NCBI GenBank assembly: GCA_030848705.1
Contig: CM061236.1
Coordinates: 61,151,481 to 61,215,480, forward strand
Direction of reading: 5' to 3'
Source: Heracleum sosnowskyi
Taxonomy: Eukaryota > Streptophyta > Magnoliopsida > Apiales > Apiaceae
Length of the DNA: 64,000 nucleotides
The translations under genes and the position numbers were made by a program. Positions 12,499-22,578 of the stretch are shown in pieces. Each line of letters begins with the position of its first letter. Position 1 is the first letter of the stretch. Under the pieces are notes generated by a model that ran no database searches, was not told where the DNA came from, and was given only the letters and a program-made list of their open reading frames with translations.

Positions 12499-12783
12499 TT
12501 ATACATCGTATTTGTTCACGATTCTGCGTGCTCCATGTGAGATCCACTTAACTGTTTCTGATACACTTTCGTTGGAGATCGATAACTCGCTTTCAACCTA
12601 AATTACACAATAACAATGATAAGATTCAGCTTGCACAAATTACAATTGAGAAAAAACTAAGATCATACTGATTTAAATATTACCTTGTTGCGTAACCAGT
12701 GACCAAACGTTGTGTTATGCTCTTTCTCCAGCCATGCTTGTCGTTTACCAGGATGTTTGTTTTTCAAAAATGTCATGTGTTGT
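12499..12783 (-). pseudogene. TNP2-like CACTA transposase remnant (two exons)
   Basis: Exon 12684-12783 encodes KHPGKRQAWLEKEHNTTFGH, and exon 12499-12597 encodes SETVKWISHGARRIVNKYDV before a stop. Splice sites are GT-AG and the frame is kept across the intron. This is the segment between the DUF4218 and DUF4216 parts of plant TNP2 transposases (compare the usual EHN..F..W and V..TV.WL..GPR patterns). The DDE catalytic domain and the rest of DUF4216 are absent, so the protein cannot cut DNA. It supports the CACTA assignment of the surrounding element. Confidence 0.75.
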
Positions 12784-13310
12784 CTGCAAGTACAAAAATG
12801 AGTATCAAATCTGATCCTACTGTTAAATAAAAGAAAAACACAAATAAACATGTTCAGTAGGAGTCCTTACTCGATATACGGCACAACTTCAGGCGTATTT
12901 TGCAGTACACATCAAGTACACATCAAGTACACATCTTTTACAGGTCTACAACTGCAAACTTACAAGCTAATGATCAATAAACAATGAAACTCTAAGCACG
13001 TCATACACCATGTTTCTTTCTGCAAATCAAATGCATCTAAGCTACCAATAATGAACAATGACCATGTCAAACAAGAGAGTATTAGGGATGACAATTACTA
13101 CAAAAATTACCTTATATGCAGATTTACCTAGCTATTCCTTCTTGAAAAATAGAAAAAGACAAAAAGAACTCATACATAACACTATAAATAACAATTGTTA
13201 TGATAAAAATAAAAATACTTCCACACTGTCATGATAACAACTATCTCCTTACGTCATAACACTTGCATAACATTGCAAAAAAAAAATTACAAAGAAATAA
13301 TAACAAAATT
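12784..13310. other. Non-coding stretch with a short direct repeat
   Basis: GTACACATCAA is repeated near 12905-12925. Otherwise it is AT-rich and no exon is supported, although missing transposase exons would be expected upstream of 12783 on the minus strand. Confidence 0.35.
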
Positions 13311-13604
13311 CTAAGAACCAGTCTCCCTCCTCCTCTTGTAAATCCTGGATATGGTGACAGCCAGTCCAATGATCCTCTCACGCAACTCCAGGACCCGGAG
13401 ACGCTCCGCCTCCCTCCTCTCCTTCTCTAGATCGAAGTGCATCAGCAGAAACATCCACTCGATTTGCTGATCATAGGAGAACTCAGAGCTGATGTTCTTT
13501 GGAACAGCGTCCACTGGAAAGCTTGCACCTTCCACTACGATCGTGAAGTTTTCGTAATTGAACACTATATTGGCAATACGTATGGTGAGAGCGTTGAAGG
13601 CCAT
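13311..13604 (-). CDS. Small predicted protein, 97 aa, unknown
   Basis: A single-exon frame from an ATG, with a TATTTAAA box about 70 bp upstream on the minus strand. Residues about 1-55 are mixed. Residues 56-97 are strongly charged (LEKERREAERLRVLELRER, then KRRRE at the C-terminus), which suggests a helical, possibly coiled-coil, basic tail. No family is recognised. It lies within the CACTA element between the transposase remnant and the GA-rich leader, so it may be an accessory ORF or a captured fragment. Codons are GC-richer than the flanking DNA, which supports real coding history. Confidence 0.5.
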   Translation of the reverse strand: MAFNALTIRIANIVFNYENFTIVVEGASFPVDAVPKNISSEFSYDQQIEWMFLLMHFDLEKERREAERLRVLELRERIIGLAVTISRIYKRRRETGS

Positions 13605-13956
13605 TTGATAGACGGGGGGTTTGATAACAATTAAGAATGTTTGAGAGGATGAGAAAGGGGATTAACTAGGGATGGTTTAAATAGAAGAGTGTAAGGCATA
13701 TGAAACAACGCTCATATTAACTGAGATCAATGTCATAATTGCATGCAGTTGTAGTCTCTTAGATTCCCAATAGACGCAATAAACTCTCTTAGATTAATAC
13801 GAACAGTTTTAGTCAAAATATTTCAATAAACATATTCTCAAAGTCAGTTAATCAATTAAAACTAAAATTAAAGTCTCCAGAAAATAAACATTCATTAACT
13901 AAGTTAATCATATTAACTTAGATTTCCAATAGACGCAAGACTTAATAGATTTAGCC
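13605..13956. other. Spacer between two minus-strand CACTA-borne frames
   Basis: Contains the presumed promoter of the 97-aa frame (TATTTAAA near 13680) and otherwise AT-rich DNA with no exon. Confidence 0.4.
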
Positions 13957-13990
13957 AGAGAGAGAGAGTGAGAGAGAGAGAGAGAGAGGA
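13957..13990. repeat. GA-rich microsatellite
   Basis: AGAGAGAGAG-type run with one interruption (GTGA). On the minus strand it lies just downstream of the splice-donor-like site at 13997, inside a presumed intron. Confidence 0.9.
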
Positions 13991-13997
13991 GACATAC

Positions 13998-14105
13998 AGG
14001 TACTAATTGCCGGACATCATCTTCGCCAGAGAGGGGTGAAAACCTAGGGTTAAGACATAAAGGCGTTGTGTCATGCCAATTGAACTGAACAGTGCCTCCG
14101 CTCAT
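13998..14105 (-). CDS. Possible first coding exon (36 codons) of a CACTA-borne gene
   Basis: The ATG at 14105 starts MSGGTVQFNWHDTTPLCLNP and the frame runs to a donor-like CCT|GTATGT at 13997. It follows a leader with AGAACCCC and many CT stretches. No matching second exon could be fixed; the in-frame link to the 97-aa frame downstream does not work with the acceptors I see. It may be the remains of a captured gene. Low certainty. Confidence 0.35.
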
Positions 14106-14599
14106 CTTCTCCAGAAAGGGGCTTTGTTAATCTTGGGTATTTCAATCAAATCTAGAACCAATTGTTGTTGTATAAGAGGGAAAAAAAGGATATGATTGGG
14201 GTTCTTGTTTTAGGCGGCAAAATAGAAGAGAGTGTGGCTAACAGTACTCGACTGTACTGCTGTGTGTAGCAATGAATTAGGGACAAAAACATAACCATAT
14301 GTACCCTCTACTTTACTAATTTATTATACTACTTTGCTGAAAATCAAATTTAATCACTTATTAATCTGAAGTTTAAATAGAAGATAATTTCTAAAATCAA
14401 AATTTTAATTAAAAAAAACAAGATCACAAAATTAGCTTCATTCCCATATTTTTAAAATAATTTTGGGATCAAAAATGAATTTATTATGATTTTTACAAGT
14501 TTTACCTCAAAATGAAAATTAATTTTCAAAAATCATTTTAAAATACCAAAACTCCAAATTTAATTCATCTAATTTTTTTAAATCATTTTGGAATATTTA
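14106..14599. other. AT-rich non-coding CACTA interior
   Basis: No frame or RNA gene is recognised. The segment leads into the 172-bp repeats. Confidence 0.5.
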
Positions 14600-15565
14600 G
14601 AAGACATATGCAAAATTTAAAAAAAAATCTAAATTTATCTTGTACGACTTTATAACAAAAATCAAGTGAAAGTACTATTTCCCGCTACGAGACTACTACC
14701 CACTTAACAAACTATTTTTTTAAATTAATTTTTGGGTGATCCAACCGTATGGATATGAACAACTACTTATATTAGTAATTTGCAAAATTTTTAAAAAATC
14801 TAAATTTATCTTGTACGACTTTATAACAAAAATCAAGTGAAAGTACTACTTCGAGAAACGAGAGTACCACCCACTTAACAAACTATTTTTTTAAATTTAT
14901 TTTTGGACGATCCAACCGTACGGATGTGAACAACTACTTATATCAGTGATATGCAAAATTTTAAAAAAAAATCTAAATTTATCTTGTACGACTTTATAAC
15001 AAAAATCAAGTGAAAGTACTACTTCGAGAAACGAGACTACCACCCACTTAACAAACTATTTTTTTAAATTAATTTTTGGACGATCCAACCGTACGGATGT
15101 GAACAACTACTTATATCAGTGATATGCAAAATTTTAAAAAAAAATCTAAATTTATCTTGTACGACTTTATAACAAAAATCAAGTGAAAGTACTACTTCGA
15201 GAAACGAGACTACCACCCACTTAACAAACTATTTTTTTAAATTAATTTTTGGACGATCCAACCGTACGGATGTGAACAACTACTTATATTAGTGATATGA
15301 ATTTTTTTTTAAAAAAAATCGAAATTTATCTTGTACGACTTTATAACAAAAATCAAGTGAAAGTACTACTTCAAGAAACGAGACTACCGCCCACTTAACA
15401 AACAATTTTTTTAATTAATTTTTGGACGATCCAACCGTACGGATGTGAACAACTACTTATATTAGTGCTATGCAAAATTTTAAAAAAAAAATCTAAATTT
15501 ATCTTGTACGACTTTAAATTTATCTTGTACGACTTTAAATATATCTTGTACGACGTTGTATAAAA
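14600..15565. repeat. 172-bp tandem repeat inside the CACTA element
   Basis: CTTGTACGACTTTATAACAA recurs at 14639, 14810, 14983, 15156, 15330 and 15503 (steps 171-174 bp), followed by two 22-bp truncated copies at about 15525 and 15546. Each unit also carries CCACTTAACAAAC and GATCCAACCGTACGGATGTG. The middle copies are nearly identical, so expansion was recent. A satellite-length unit within a DNA transposon is notable. Confidence 0.95.
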
Positions 15566-16634
15566 ATCTAAATCTAAACGATATTTCATTTCCCGCTTCC
15601 TCTTTCCCTCCTATATACCCAATAATTCACTTCCCTCCCTACCCAGTATTTCATTTCCCCATTTTCCCCCTTCTTTTTCAGCACACACATATGTTCACGG
15701 CTCTTAGCTCGATTTCAGTATGTTCACGGCTCAAGTTCAAATCAAACACACACATACAAATTGATTTTGCTAGATAGTCCCGGCCCCGATCTGTTTGTTG
15801 GTCAGTTGATTTTGGTAGATGTAGGTGTTCGTGTTTTTGTCACAAACATAAAGGTGCTTTCATTATCTTGATTATCAATTTCTGTTTGTGACAAAAGCAG
15901 GGAACACATACATCGAGCAAATCCCAAGCTCTCTCAATCGCTGTTTACTGGTTACTGTTGTCGGCAGGTATGAGATGTTGTTTCATTTTCGATTGTTTCG
16001 ATATTGTTTTGTTTTCGAATATTTCGATAATGTTTTGTTCAAAATTTGATTGTATTGTATGTATGTATGATTGATTTATGCTTTTGTGGTGATAAGTTAT
16101 AATTATATACGATATTGAGCCGATTTGTTTGTTATATATGATTGTTGAATTAGTTGTTGTTCAGTGTAGTGGTTGATGTTATTGTGGTTGTATTGGGGGG
16201 AAAATGTGTTTGGGCTTGATATCGTGTTAGTATTCTGTGATCTTTCCTCGGACTTTTTTGTTATTTCCCTGAATACAGTTGAATACTATGCAATCCATTT
16301 CTTCATTTCATTGAGATGATGACTAATTTCATGACTCCAATTTTATCTGAGGTATAGATATATTTGGAGCTATAGTCCCCGTACTATGTGTAAGAAACTT
16401 AGTTGATTTTAAGCTGGCAGTTGGCAGTAGTCCCTCTGTAGAGTGTAAGATTGGTCACCTGTGTATGTACTATACGACAAGCACATAGTCTAATCATTTA
16501 TTATCATTATTTGTGTGTTTTCATATATGTGTAATAATCTGTTTTGTTGTGTATATGTCTCTGTTTCGAGGCTGCTGAAGATGAAATATAATCCTTTTAT
16601 CTCTTCGATATATCAGAAGCGATAGAACACATAG
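15566..16634 (+). promoter_or_regulatory. Promoter, leader and first intron(s) of the CACTA-borne spliced gene
   Basis: CTATATAC near 15611 is TATA-like and is followed by CT-rich leader. A strong donor (GTCGGCAG|GTATGAG, about 15968) ends a non-coding exon. Sequence to 16634 is T-rich intron-like plus leader up to the ATG. Exon limits of the leader beyond that donor are not certain. Confidence 0.45.
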
Positions 16635-17205
16635 ATGGATTCTTGTTTCTATCAAGCAATGGTAAATGCTTGTAATGCCTGATTATTTGAGTGATCAGTA
16701 CATTATGTACATAATTTAACATGATTTTGTTGGCTAAATATCTAGGTTGCAGATGCCATAACACCAAATCAAATGGTGAGAAGTGTTCTTGCCCAGCTTG
16801 CCCTAGTAATTCCTTCTTGGAGATTAATCCCAACACAAGATATCACTGATGCCGCCAATAGAGACAATCAGAGGAATCAACAATCTCAAGTAAAATTCAG
16901 AAGCATAAGCAAGTTGAAGTTATAACGTTGAAGTTATTACATTACTTGTGTTAGAATGGTCTTAACTTGAGGGCTGTTGGAATGATCATCGTATTTGTTT
17001 TCATGTTTTACTCTAGGTACCAAATCCAACGGCCAATGGGAAAGGGGAAGAACATAGCGCAGCTCAAGCTAAGGAAGAACATAGCGCAGATCAAGTTAAG
17101 GAGAAGAAGAGATGTAATACCATTACTGGTTCCCCAGTAACACGTTCAAAGGCTAAGGCGAACAAGGCAGACAAGCTGAGGAAGAAGCGGAAGCTGGTGG
17201 TGTAA
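16635..17205 (+). CDS. Predicted 3-exon gene carried by the CACTA element, 119 aa
   Basis: Coding exons are 16635-16661, 16746-16889 and 17017-17205, with GT-AG introns of 84 and 127 bp and an unbroken frame. Exon 2 encodes MVRSVLAQLALVIPSWRLIP followed by a Gln/Asn/Arg-rich stretch. Exon 3 encodes two EEHSA(A/D)Q repeats and ends in a lysine/arginine-rich tail (KLRKKRKL), which could act as a nuclear localisation signal. I do not recognise the family. Intact splice signals, an ATG and a basic tail suggest either an accessory DNA-binding protein of the element or a captured chimeric gene. Confidence 0.6.
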
Positions 17206-18046
17206 TTGTAAACTGAATTTGACTCATGTTAATGTGGTTTTCTGGTTGTGAACTTTTCGATAAGTTGTTAATTTTCTGTACTCTGGTTATGGTTATGTGG
17301 TTTTTATGGATTGTGGAGTTATACTCCATATCGTTGTTATGGATCATGGATTTAGTATGGATTTTATGGATTAATATGGACTAGTTTGGAATTTGGCATT
17401 TTTTTTACTTGTATTTTGGCATTTTACTTGTTTGCATATTGTGGCCTTTTTGAATTGGATTGTGGCCTTTTGGTATTGTGATTTGTATCGGCTTTTTGGT
17501 ACGGCCGTGGTCATTTATATTACAAATGAAACCTGTTTGTGATGTGGTTAAGTATGTGTGGCTAGTACCACACTTCAGCCACACTACCTATTATATTATA
17601 TTGGGGGATAGTTACTACAATTATTAGTGACTAAAAGCAGTTATTTAATAGTATATAAAACATACAAACGACTACAGAAAAATTATAAAATGTGGCCATA
17701 CCCAAGTTTTTTGCCACGATTTACCAATAAATAGTGCGACCAAAACTAAGCCTTTGATGAATGTTGGTATTTAGCCACGTTATTAATTATCTTTAGCCAC
17801 GACCCATCCTGTGGCTGAAAGCTGGTATTTAGTCACACTTTTGAGCTTAAAACAGGGGCTGTCAGACCCAAGGGGTGGTATGCTTTAGTCACTCTGTTTT
17901 GAGTTACAGCCACACATCTGGGGTGTGGCCGTATGGGGCGTAAAATGATCCGACCTTAGGTGACACTTTGCTGAAAAATTAAAACGTGACGTAAAGTGCT
18001 TAGCCACACGTATTTTATGTGACGGAAGCCAAAATTTGACGTAGTG
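17206..18046. repeat. CACTA 3' region and right subterminal repeats
   Basis: Following the stop codon, 17206-17540 is T-rich. From about 17540 to the terminus, GTGGCT/AGCCAC-centred motifs recur in both orientations (for example TTTAGCCACG, GTGTGGCCGTA, TTAGTCACAC), mirroring the left subterminal zone. Such clusters are the usual transposase-binding sites. Confidence 0.75.
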
Positions 18047-18608
18047 AAAGGAGAAGACGGAGACGGTGAGGTGACGCTCTAAGATCGCTTCGTTCTATAG
18101 TTATTAGTTTTGAATTTATAGTTAAAAGTTGATACACCTGTATACAAGGTAATTCGAAAGTGAAGAATTCATCATGTCTTTAAAAACAAATTTTATCATT
18201 GTTTTTTAACGTTTAGATAGTTATTGCTCTAATTTTTATGAGAAAAGATTATATCTTTTAGTAAAATATTTTCTGTAATTCATACACGAAAATTCAAAGA
18301 TAAAAATTGTATATTAAGAAATTTATAGTGTATGTATTTCGAAAATATCATGTTAAGATTTATTCGACTGAATAATTTATTTAGTGTGTGCATTTTTAAC
18401 AAAATTCAATAAGTCGGTGCATCTATAAAAAAAGTGAATAAGAAACATTGAGAAGATTTCATTAATTTTATTTTATTTTAAAGGAAATAAAACTTAATAT
18501 TATATTAAAAATATTATTTTATTTAAAAACGTATTTTGTAGAATATTTTTTGAGAAAATTTAGAGATATTATTATAAAGCCGTTGCGAATCGCGGCTTAG
18601 TAAACTAG

Positions 18609-18808
18609 TTTTTAATATTTTGACTTTAATATAATCAACTATTTACTATTAATTTTATTTATTAAATAGGGCGAAAACCAAATCGAAAACCAAAAGGTTT
18701 AATATAATAGTATAGATAGATCTATAGACATAATAGTATAGATTGACTGATATTTGTTGGGGTAATTTTCTAAGAATAGTCATGATTTCCAAAAACATAT
18801 ATAAAAAT
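18609..18808. other. Helitron right flank, with an inverted Helitron-like start
   Basis: 18645-18690 repeats the Helitron's left flank (ATTAATTTT, TTATTAAATAGG, CGAAAACCAAA). At 18699-18716, TTTAATATAATAGTATAGAT is the reverse complement of a typical Helitron 5' end. No gene. Confidence 0.4.
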
Positions 18809-19843
18809 TGTTGGAATAATCTTAAATTTAGTTATTAATTATTTGTTATATTTATTTATGTATTGTTTTGTTTATTTATCTCAAGTGTCAGTACATGACT
18901 TGGTCTTGTATTCAGTTGGGAGTTTTAGGAAGTCGTGGAAATAAACGTTAGGTAGTAGCTTGTTTGTAGGAGAGTCTGGCCCTGGTTCTTAGGCCCATCA
19001 CCTGTATGCAGGTGTTTATATTCTTGTATTTGTTTTTGGAAGAACATGCACGTTCAGATAATACATCTATTGTTTTTAATATTTTCTACACTTGGTATCA
19101 GAGCGAGGTTTAGTTGTTCCGCCGCCAGGCGGTGGTGAAGCCGCCGTTGATGGTGGAGGCGCAGAATAAGTGAGTGTCTCGAGTTCAGATGACACGCTGG
19201 AAGGAGGTAGTTTCAAGTAGGCGATGCAGGAGGATGGTGGCAAAGCTGCATGTGTAGTATGGGATGCATGTGTAGTATGGGGCTGCCGAGAAAGACGAGG
19301 CGATGCCGGAGATGCTTGCTGAAGGCAGAAAAACTAGATAGAGTGGCAGAAGGCCATGCAGAATGATGAAGAAAGGATGGCTCAATTGATCGAGGGAGAA
19401 CCACTCCTTTAGAATTGTGGAGAGAAAGTGCTCCAAAGTGTTTTTGGAGAGAAGTGCTCCAAAGTGTTTTTGATGAGAAGGTGCATCAAAATTGATGGTG
19501 GTGAGAAGTGCATCACAGGCGAAGAGAAAGTGCTTCGTAAATTTAAGATTATGGGGGTGATTGTTGGAATAATCTTAAATTTAGTTATTAATTATTTGTT
19601 ATATTTATTTATGTATTGTTTTGTTTATTTATCTCAAGTGTCAGTACATGACTTGGTCTTGTATTCAGTTGGGAGTTTTAGGAAGTCGTGGAAATAAACG
19701 TTAGGTAGTAGCTTGTTTGTAGGAGAGTCTGGCCCTGGTTCTTAGGCCCATCACCTGTATGCAGGTGTTTATATTCTTGTATTTGTTTTTGGAAGAACAT
19801 GCACGTTCAGATAATACATCTATTGTTTTTAATATTTTCTACA
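18809..19843 (+). mobile_element. TRIM: miniature LTR retrotransposon, about 1.03 kb
   Basis: Two nearly identical LTRs (18809-19090 and 19563-19843; TGTTGGAATAATC ... TTTTCTACA) flank a 472-bp internal region. A primer-binding site TGGTATCAGAGC, complementary to initiator tRNA-Met, is at 19093-19104. A purine tract ATGGGGGTGA lies before the second LTR. The interior contains GAGAAGTGCT-type repeats and no gag or pol, so it depends on proteins from other elements. I see one length difference (a T run) between the LTRs, which implies a recent insertion. Flanks AAAAT/CAAAT are an imperfect target duplication. Confidence 0.9.
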
Positions 19844-20691
19844 CAAATCAAAATCCTCAGTGTAGACATCGGTCTTAAGTAATGCCACACTAGTCACATG
19901 TTACATTTTGAAATCCAATTCTAGTCATCACATTAGAGTTGTGTATTCTTGAAATGGGCTAATACGTCTGTCAGATGATTATAAGGATCGGGCGATTCTG
20001 CATGTAGAACTCATAACTTAAGAAGTTCAGAACACTTGATTTCTAGACCTGGTGTATTTCTGTTTACAATCTTGCGAGATTGTTTAGCTCAATGATAAGA
20101 TGACTAGTATGTTGTACAGTATGAAACAGAGAGACAAGATCCTGTGCTTTTAACGCATGGGCAATGAGGGAACATGGTTTAGTGAATCTTGCTTGATGTA
20201 TGATGCTATTAATGTAATGGAGATTTTCTTTTTGTAGCCATACATGGTGGAAGTTCTCTTTTGAGCTAAGCATTATGCAAGCAAATTAATGTTATGAGAT
20301 TTGAGGATGAATAACTCATTTTACGTTGGTAGTTGCACAAGGAGTTTGGTTTTGCTAGATGAGAAGGTGCAGGACAAGAACTAATGCTATCACCTGCGAA
20401 GCAGAAGATGAGCACGAAGAGGTTTGGCACTGGCCACGAACCGAGAACATGCAAGAAGAAAGTGTTTGCAATTCTGCATGTTAGCATATGCATTTTGGCT
20501 ACAAGGTTATATAAGAGGTACGTATATAAGAAAGTGTTTATTAGCTAGCCTAGTGTGATCCTTTAATGGGCTTTATGATATTTAATTCAAGGTCTAACAA
20601 ACAGTCGAAGGAAATTAAGTAGAGTTGCAGGGTCTTGTGATATTTCAACCATGGTAGCTTACAATTTTTCAAAGACCAGCTGATGTAATTT
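19844..20691. other. Intergenic, nothing recognised
   Basis: Short frames on both strands (for example 20064-20273 and 20266-20493, minus) have no domain features and no splice support. Composition is less AT-rich than the Helitron, so decayed gene or transposon sequence is possible. Confidence 0.4.
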
Positions 20692-20870
20692 TGTTAGGGG
20701 ATATATAACAGTATGGTCAAGTTTAATATAAGTTATATTTAACTTGAATTTTGTTTCATTTAATTCCGCATTAATTTGTTCTTGAATTGTATTATCTAAA
20801 GAATAACAAATTCGATTAAACGGTATAGTTTGTATTCAACCCCCTTCTACAAAATTATCGGGACCTAACA
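20692..20870. repeat. Short LTR-like remnant
   Basis: Starts TGTTAGG and ends CCTAACA (inverted ends). Near its right side is TATTCAACCCCCTTCTACA, like the 3' ends of the Sirevirus LTRs at 31450 and 60270. Flanks do not match as a target duplication, so it is a fragment or an old solo LTR. Confidence 0.45.
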
Positions 20871-20884
20871 ATCACACACAAATC

Positions 20885-20887
<3 letters not shown>

Positions 20888-20938
<51 letters not shown>
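20888..20938. repeat. (CT)n microsatellite
   Basis: About 25 uninterrupted CT repeats, in a position that could be the 5' leader of the GRF frame downstream. Confidence 0.97.
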
Positions 20939-20941
<3 letters not shown>

Positions 20942-21052
20942 CTCTTCTTGTAATTATGAGTTCATCCATCTCATTAGTCTGACTAGTTGTGCCTAAAGAT
21001 TGTTACAAGTGTAAACTTGTGGTATTTATTAGTACTAGAGTATAAAAACCTC

Positions 21053-21411
21053 ATGGACACTTGTGCTTGCGGGAAACTGACCAAGATGTATACATCTTGG
21101 TCACTGAATGATCCAGGAAAGAGATTTTATACTTGAAGCCAAAAGAGGGTAACATTGTTAATATGTTAATGTTCAAACATTGATGTTCAAGCCTTAATTT
21201 TATTTCATTTTTGAAAATGCAGGACATTAGATGTGACTATTTTAAGTGGTATGATGTTGAGCTTGAAGGTCGACATGGGTATGTTATCACTCGTATGAAC
21301 AATAGGCGAATTTACTTGGAAGAAAAAATCAAGTTACTTAAAGAAAAAATAGTGTTGCTTGAAGGAGAAATTGACCAGAAAAAAAGAAAAAGAGAGAGCT
21401 TTGGTGAATAG
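21053..21411 (+). pseudogene. GRF-type zinc-finger protein remnant
   Basis: The first exon encodes CACGKLTKMYTSW then NDPGKRFYT, and is cut by TGA at 21134-21136. The frame continues to a donor near 21148. The second exon (21223-21411) encodes CDYFKWYDVELEGRHGYV then a charged coiled-coil-like helix. This is the GRF zinc-finger layout (CxCG ... NPGRRF ... C ... C.YF.W), a nucleic-acid-binding domain often found in plant transposon-linked proteins. The stop falls where the third zinc-ligand Cys is expected. It lies inside a CACTA-type element that ends at 23074. Confidence 0.7.
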
Positions 21412-22578
21412 GCCAATCTCCTATTGTATTTGGTGCATTTTTTACATAATGTACTTGCTAAATTGTTAGATTGTTACATAATGTGGCTGATATTGTTGCA
21501 TATGTTTATGTTGTTACAATGTTTCTCATAAAATACGACTCATTTTGTTGTTGGTAACTTCTTTAATGTGTATGCCTTTGAAATCATCCACAAATTAGGT
21601 GTATAGGTCTTTGACAATGGTAGTCCACAACTTAGTTAGTTGTGAATTACCTGTTGGTAACTTAGTTGAACTAGACATGTTATTATTATTGTTGAGACTA
21701 GAACATAAATTTTGGTCTCGTGCTCCTGCACAAGAATTCTGCTGATATTTTTCTTTACTCTCTACTTTGTTTGATTCTGGTGGCTTATATATGTACTTCA
21801 TACTTCTGCTGCAGGATCATTTTGCAAGGAATAAGTTGCAGCTCACTCTTAAATACATAGGTCAGTACGTAAGTTCATATTTAATCTCTACTTGTGATTA
21901 CAGTTGATAGTAGATTCAGTGAGAGACAAATGGTATCTTCTGATCATATATATATATGTTGCAACTTATTAGTAAGCCAATGATAGTATCTTAATTGGAT
22001 ATATTATTGTGCAGCTAGTGAATAAATGAACAGAGGAACCACGTCATGATTACTAATAGGATGTGCACAAGGCTTAATTCTTTCTTCAACTAATCAGACC
22101 AGCTTCTTATGCAAAATTGCAATTGCCAAAGCTAAAGAAGAGGAACATCCGCCTACAAAGTTGTTGGATGGAGATCCTGTATAACGATGAGAAGACAAGT
22201 AATGAGGATCACTAGTGAAAACTGAAGATTTGGCTGCCATATACTAGATATTACCATGTAAAAATGAGCTGCCTAAGTTGCGATGAGTTTGAGTGGATCA
22301 AGTTTTTTCTGTTATGTAATATTGTCAGTTTGGTAACAATTGAAGGCATGTTCTTTGTTGTTTGCTACAACCTTGTTCATATTATGTCAACGTAATAAAA
22401 CAATTCTGATTAAAAGAAACCATTGTAGAATCCTATCACAAAACAATATGTTGTTCAAAACCATTGCGTTAATTACTAGTTTACAATGGCTTTTCTTTCA
22501 GAAACACTTGTTTGTGGTTCACACCCAATAAACGAAACCATTGTACAATCAGTCACACAACAGACTGATTTACTTATT
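21412..22578. other. Non-coding interior of the second CACTA element
   Basis: No exon is supported. From about 22340 the sequence takes on the AACCATTG / CAATGG(T/C) motif character of the subterminal zone that follows. Confidence 0.45.

Larger units (their letters stand above)
11723..18046. mobile_element. CACTA transposon, 6,324 bp, nested in the Helitron
   Basis: The left end CACTACGTCAAATTTGG and right end CCAAAATTTGACGTAGTG form terminal inverted repeats. The insertion is bounded by the 3-bp duplication AAA (11720-11722 and 18047-18049). Removing it would rejoin TATTATAC with AAAGGAGAAGAC, the same junction seen intact at about 9990. Subterminal zones (about 11723-12290 and 17540-18046) hold many GTGGCTAAA / TAGCCACA-like repeats. 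The content is a decayed TNP2 transposase plus small predicted genes and satellite-like repeats, so it is probably non-autonomous. Confidence 0.95.
6480..18608 (+). mobile_element. Helitron (non-autonomous), 12.1 kb including a nested CACTA
   Basis: The 5' end is A|TCAATACTATTATATAAAGG, matching the plant Helitron start (TC after a host A). The 3' end has a hairpin (AAGCCG ... CGGCTT, 18577-18598) about 10 nt before CTAG at 18605-18608, followed by host T. That is the A|TC...CTRR|T signature. No Rep/helicase is present. A module AAGGAGAAGAC...GACGCTCTAAGATCGC follows the start and recurs at about 9995 and 18048. The CACTA at 11723-18046 is a later insertion. The ends are called from consensus rather than from an empty site. 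Confidence 0.72.

Noticed and set aside
14600..15565. Regularly spaced repeats suggesting a CRISPR-like array
   Set aside because: Units are 172-bp contiguous tandem copies without unique spacers, in plant nuclear DNA.
16746..16889. Similarity of exon 2 to plant monoacylglycerol lipase-like sequence
   Set aside because: The PSWRLIPTQDI string reminded me of that family, but the match is too short and has no catalytic residues, so no function was assigned.
17153..17347. Minus-strand 64-codon frame over the last exon of the CACTA-borne gene
   Set aside because: Opposite a better-supported spliced plus-strand gene and without its own features.
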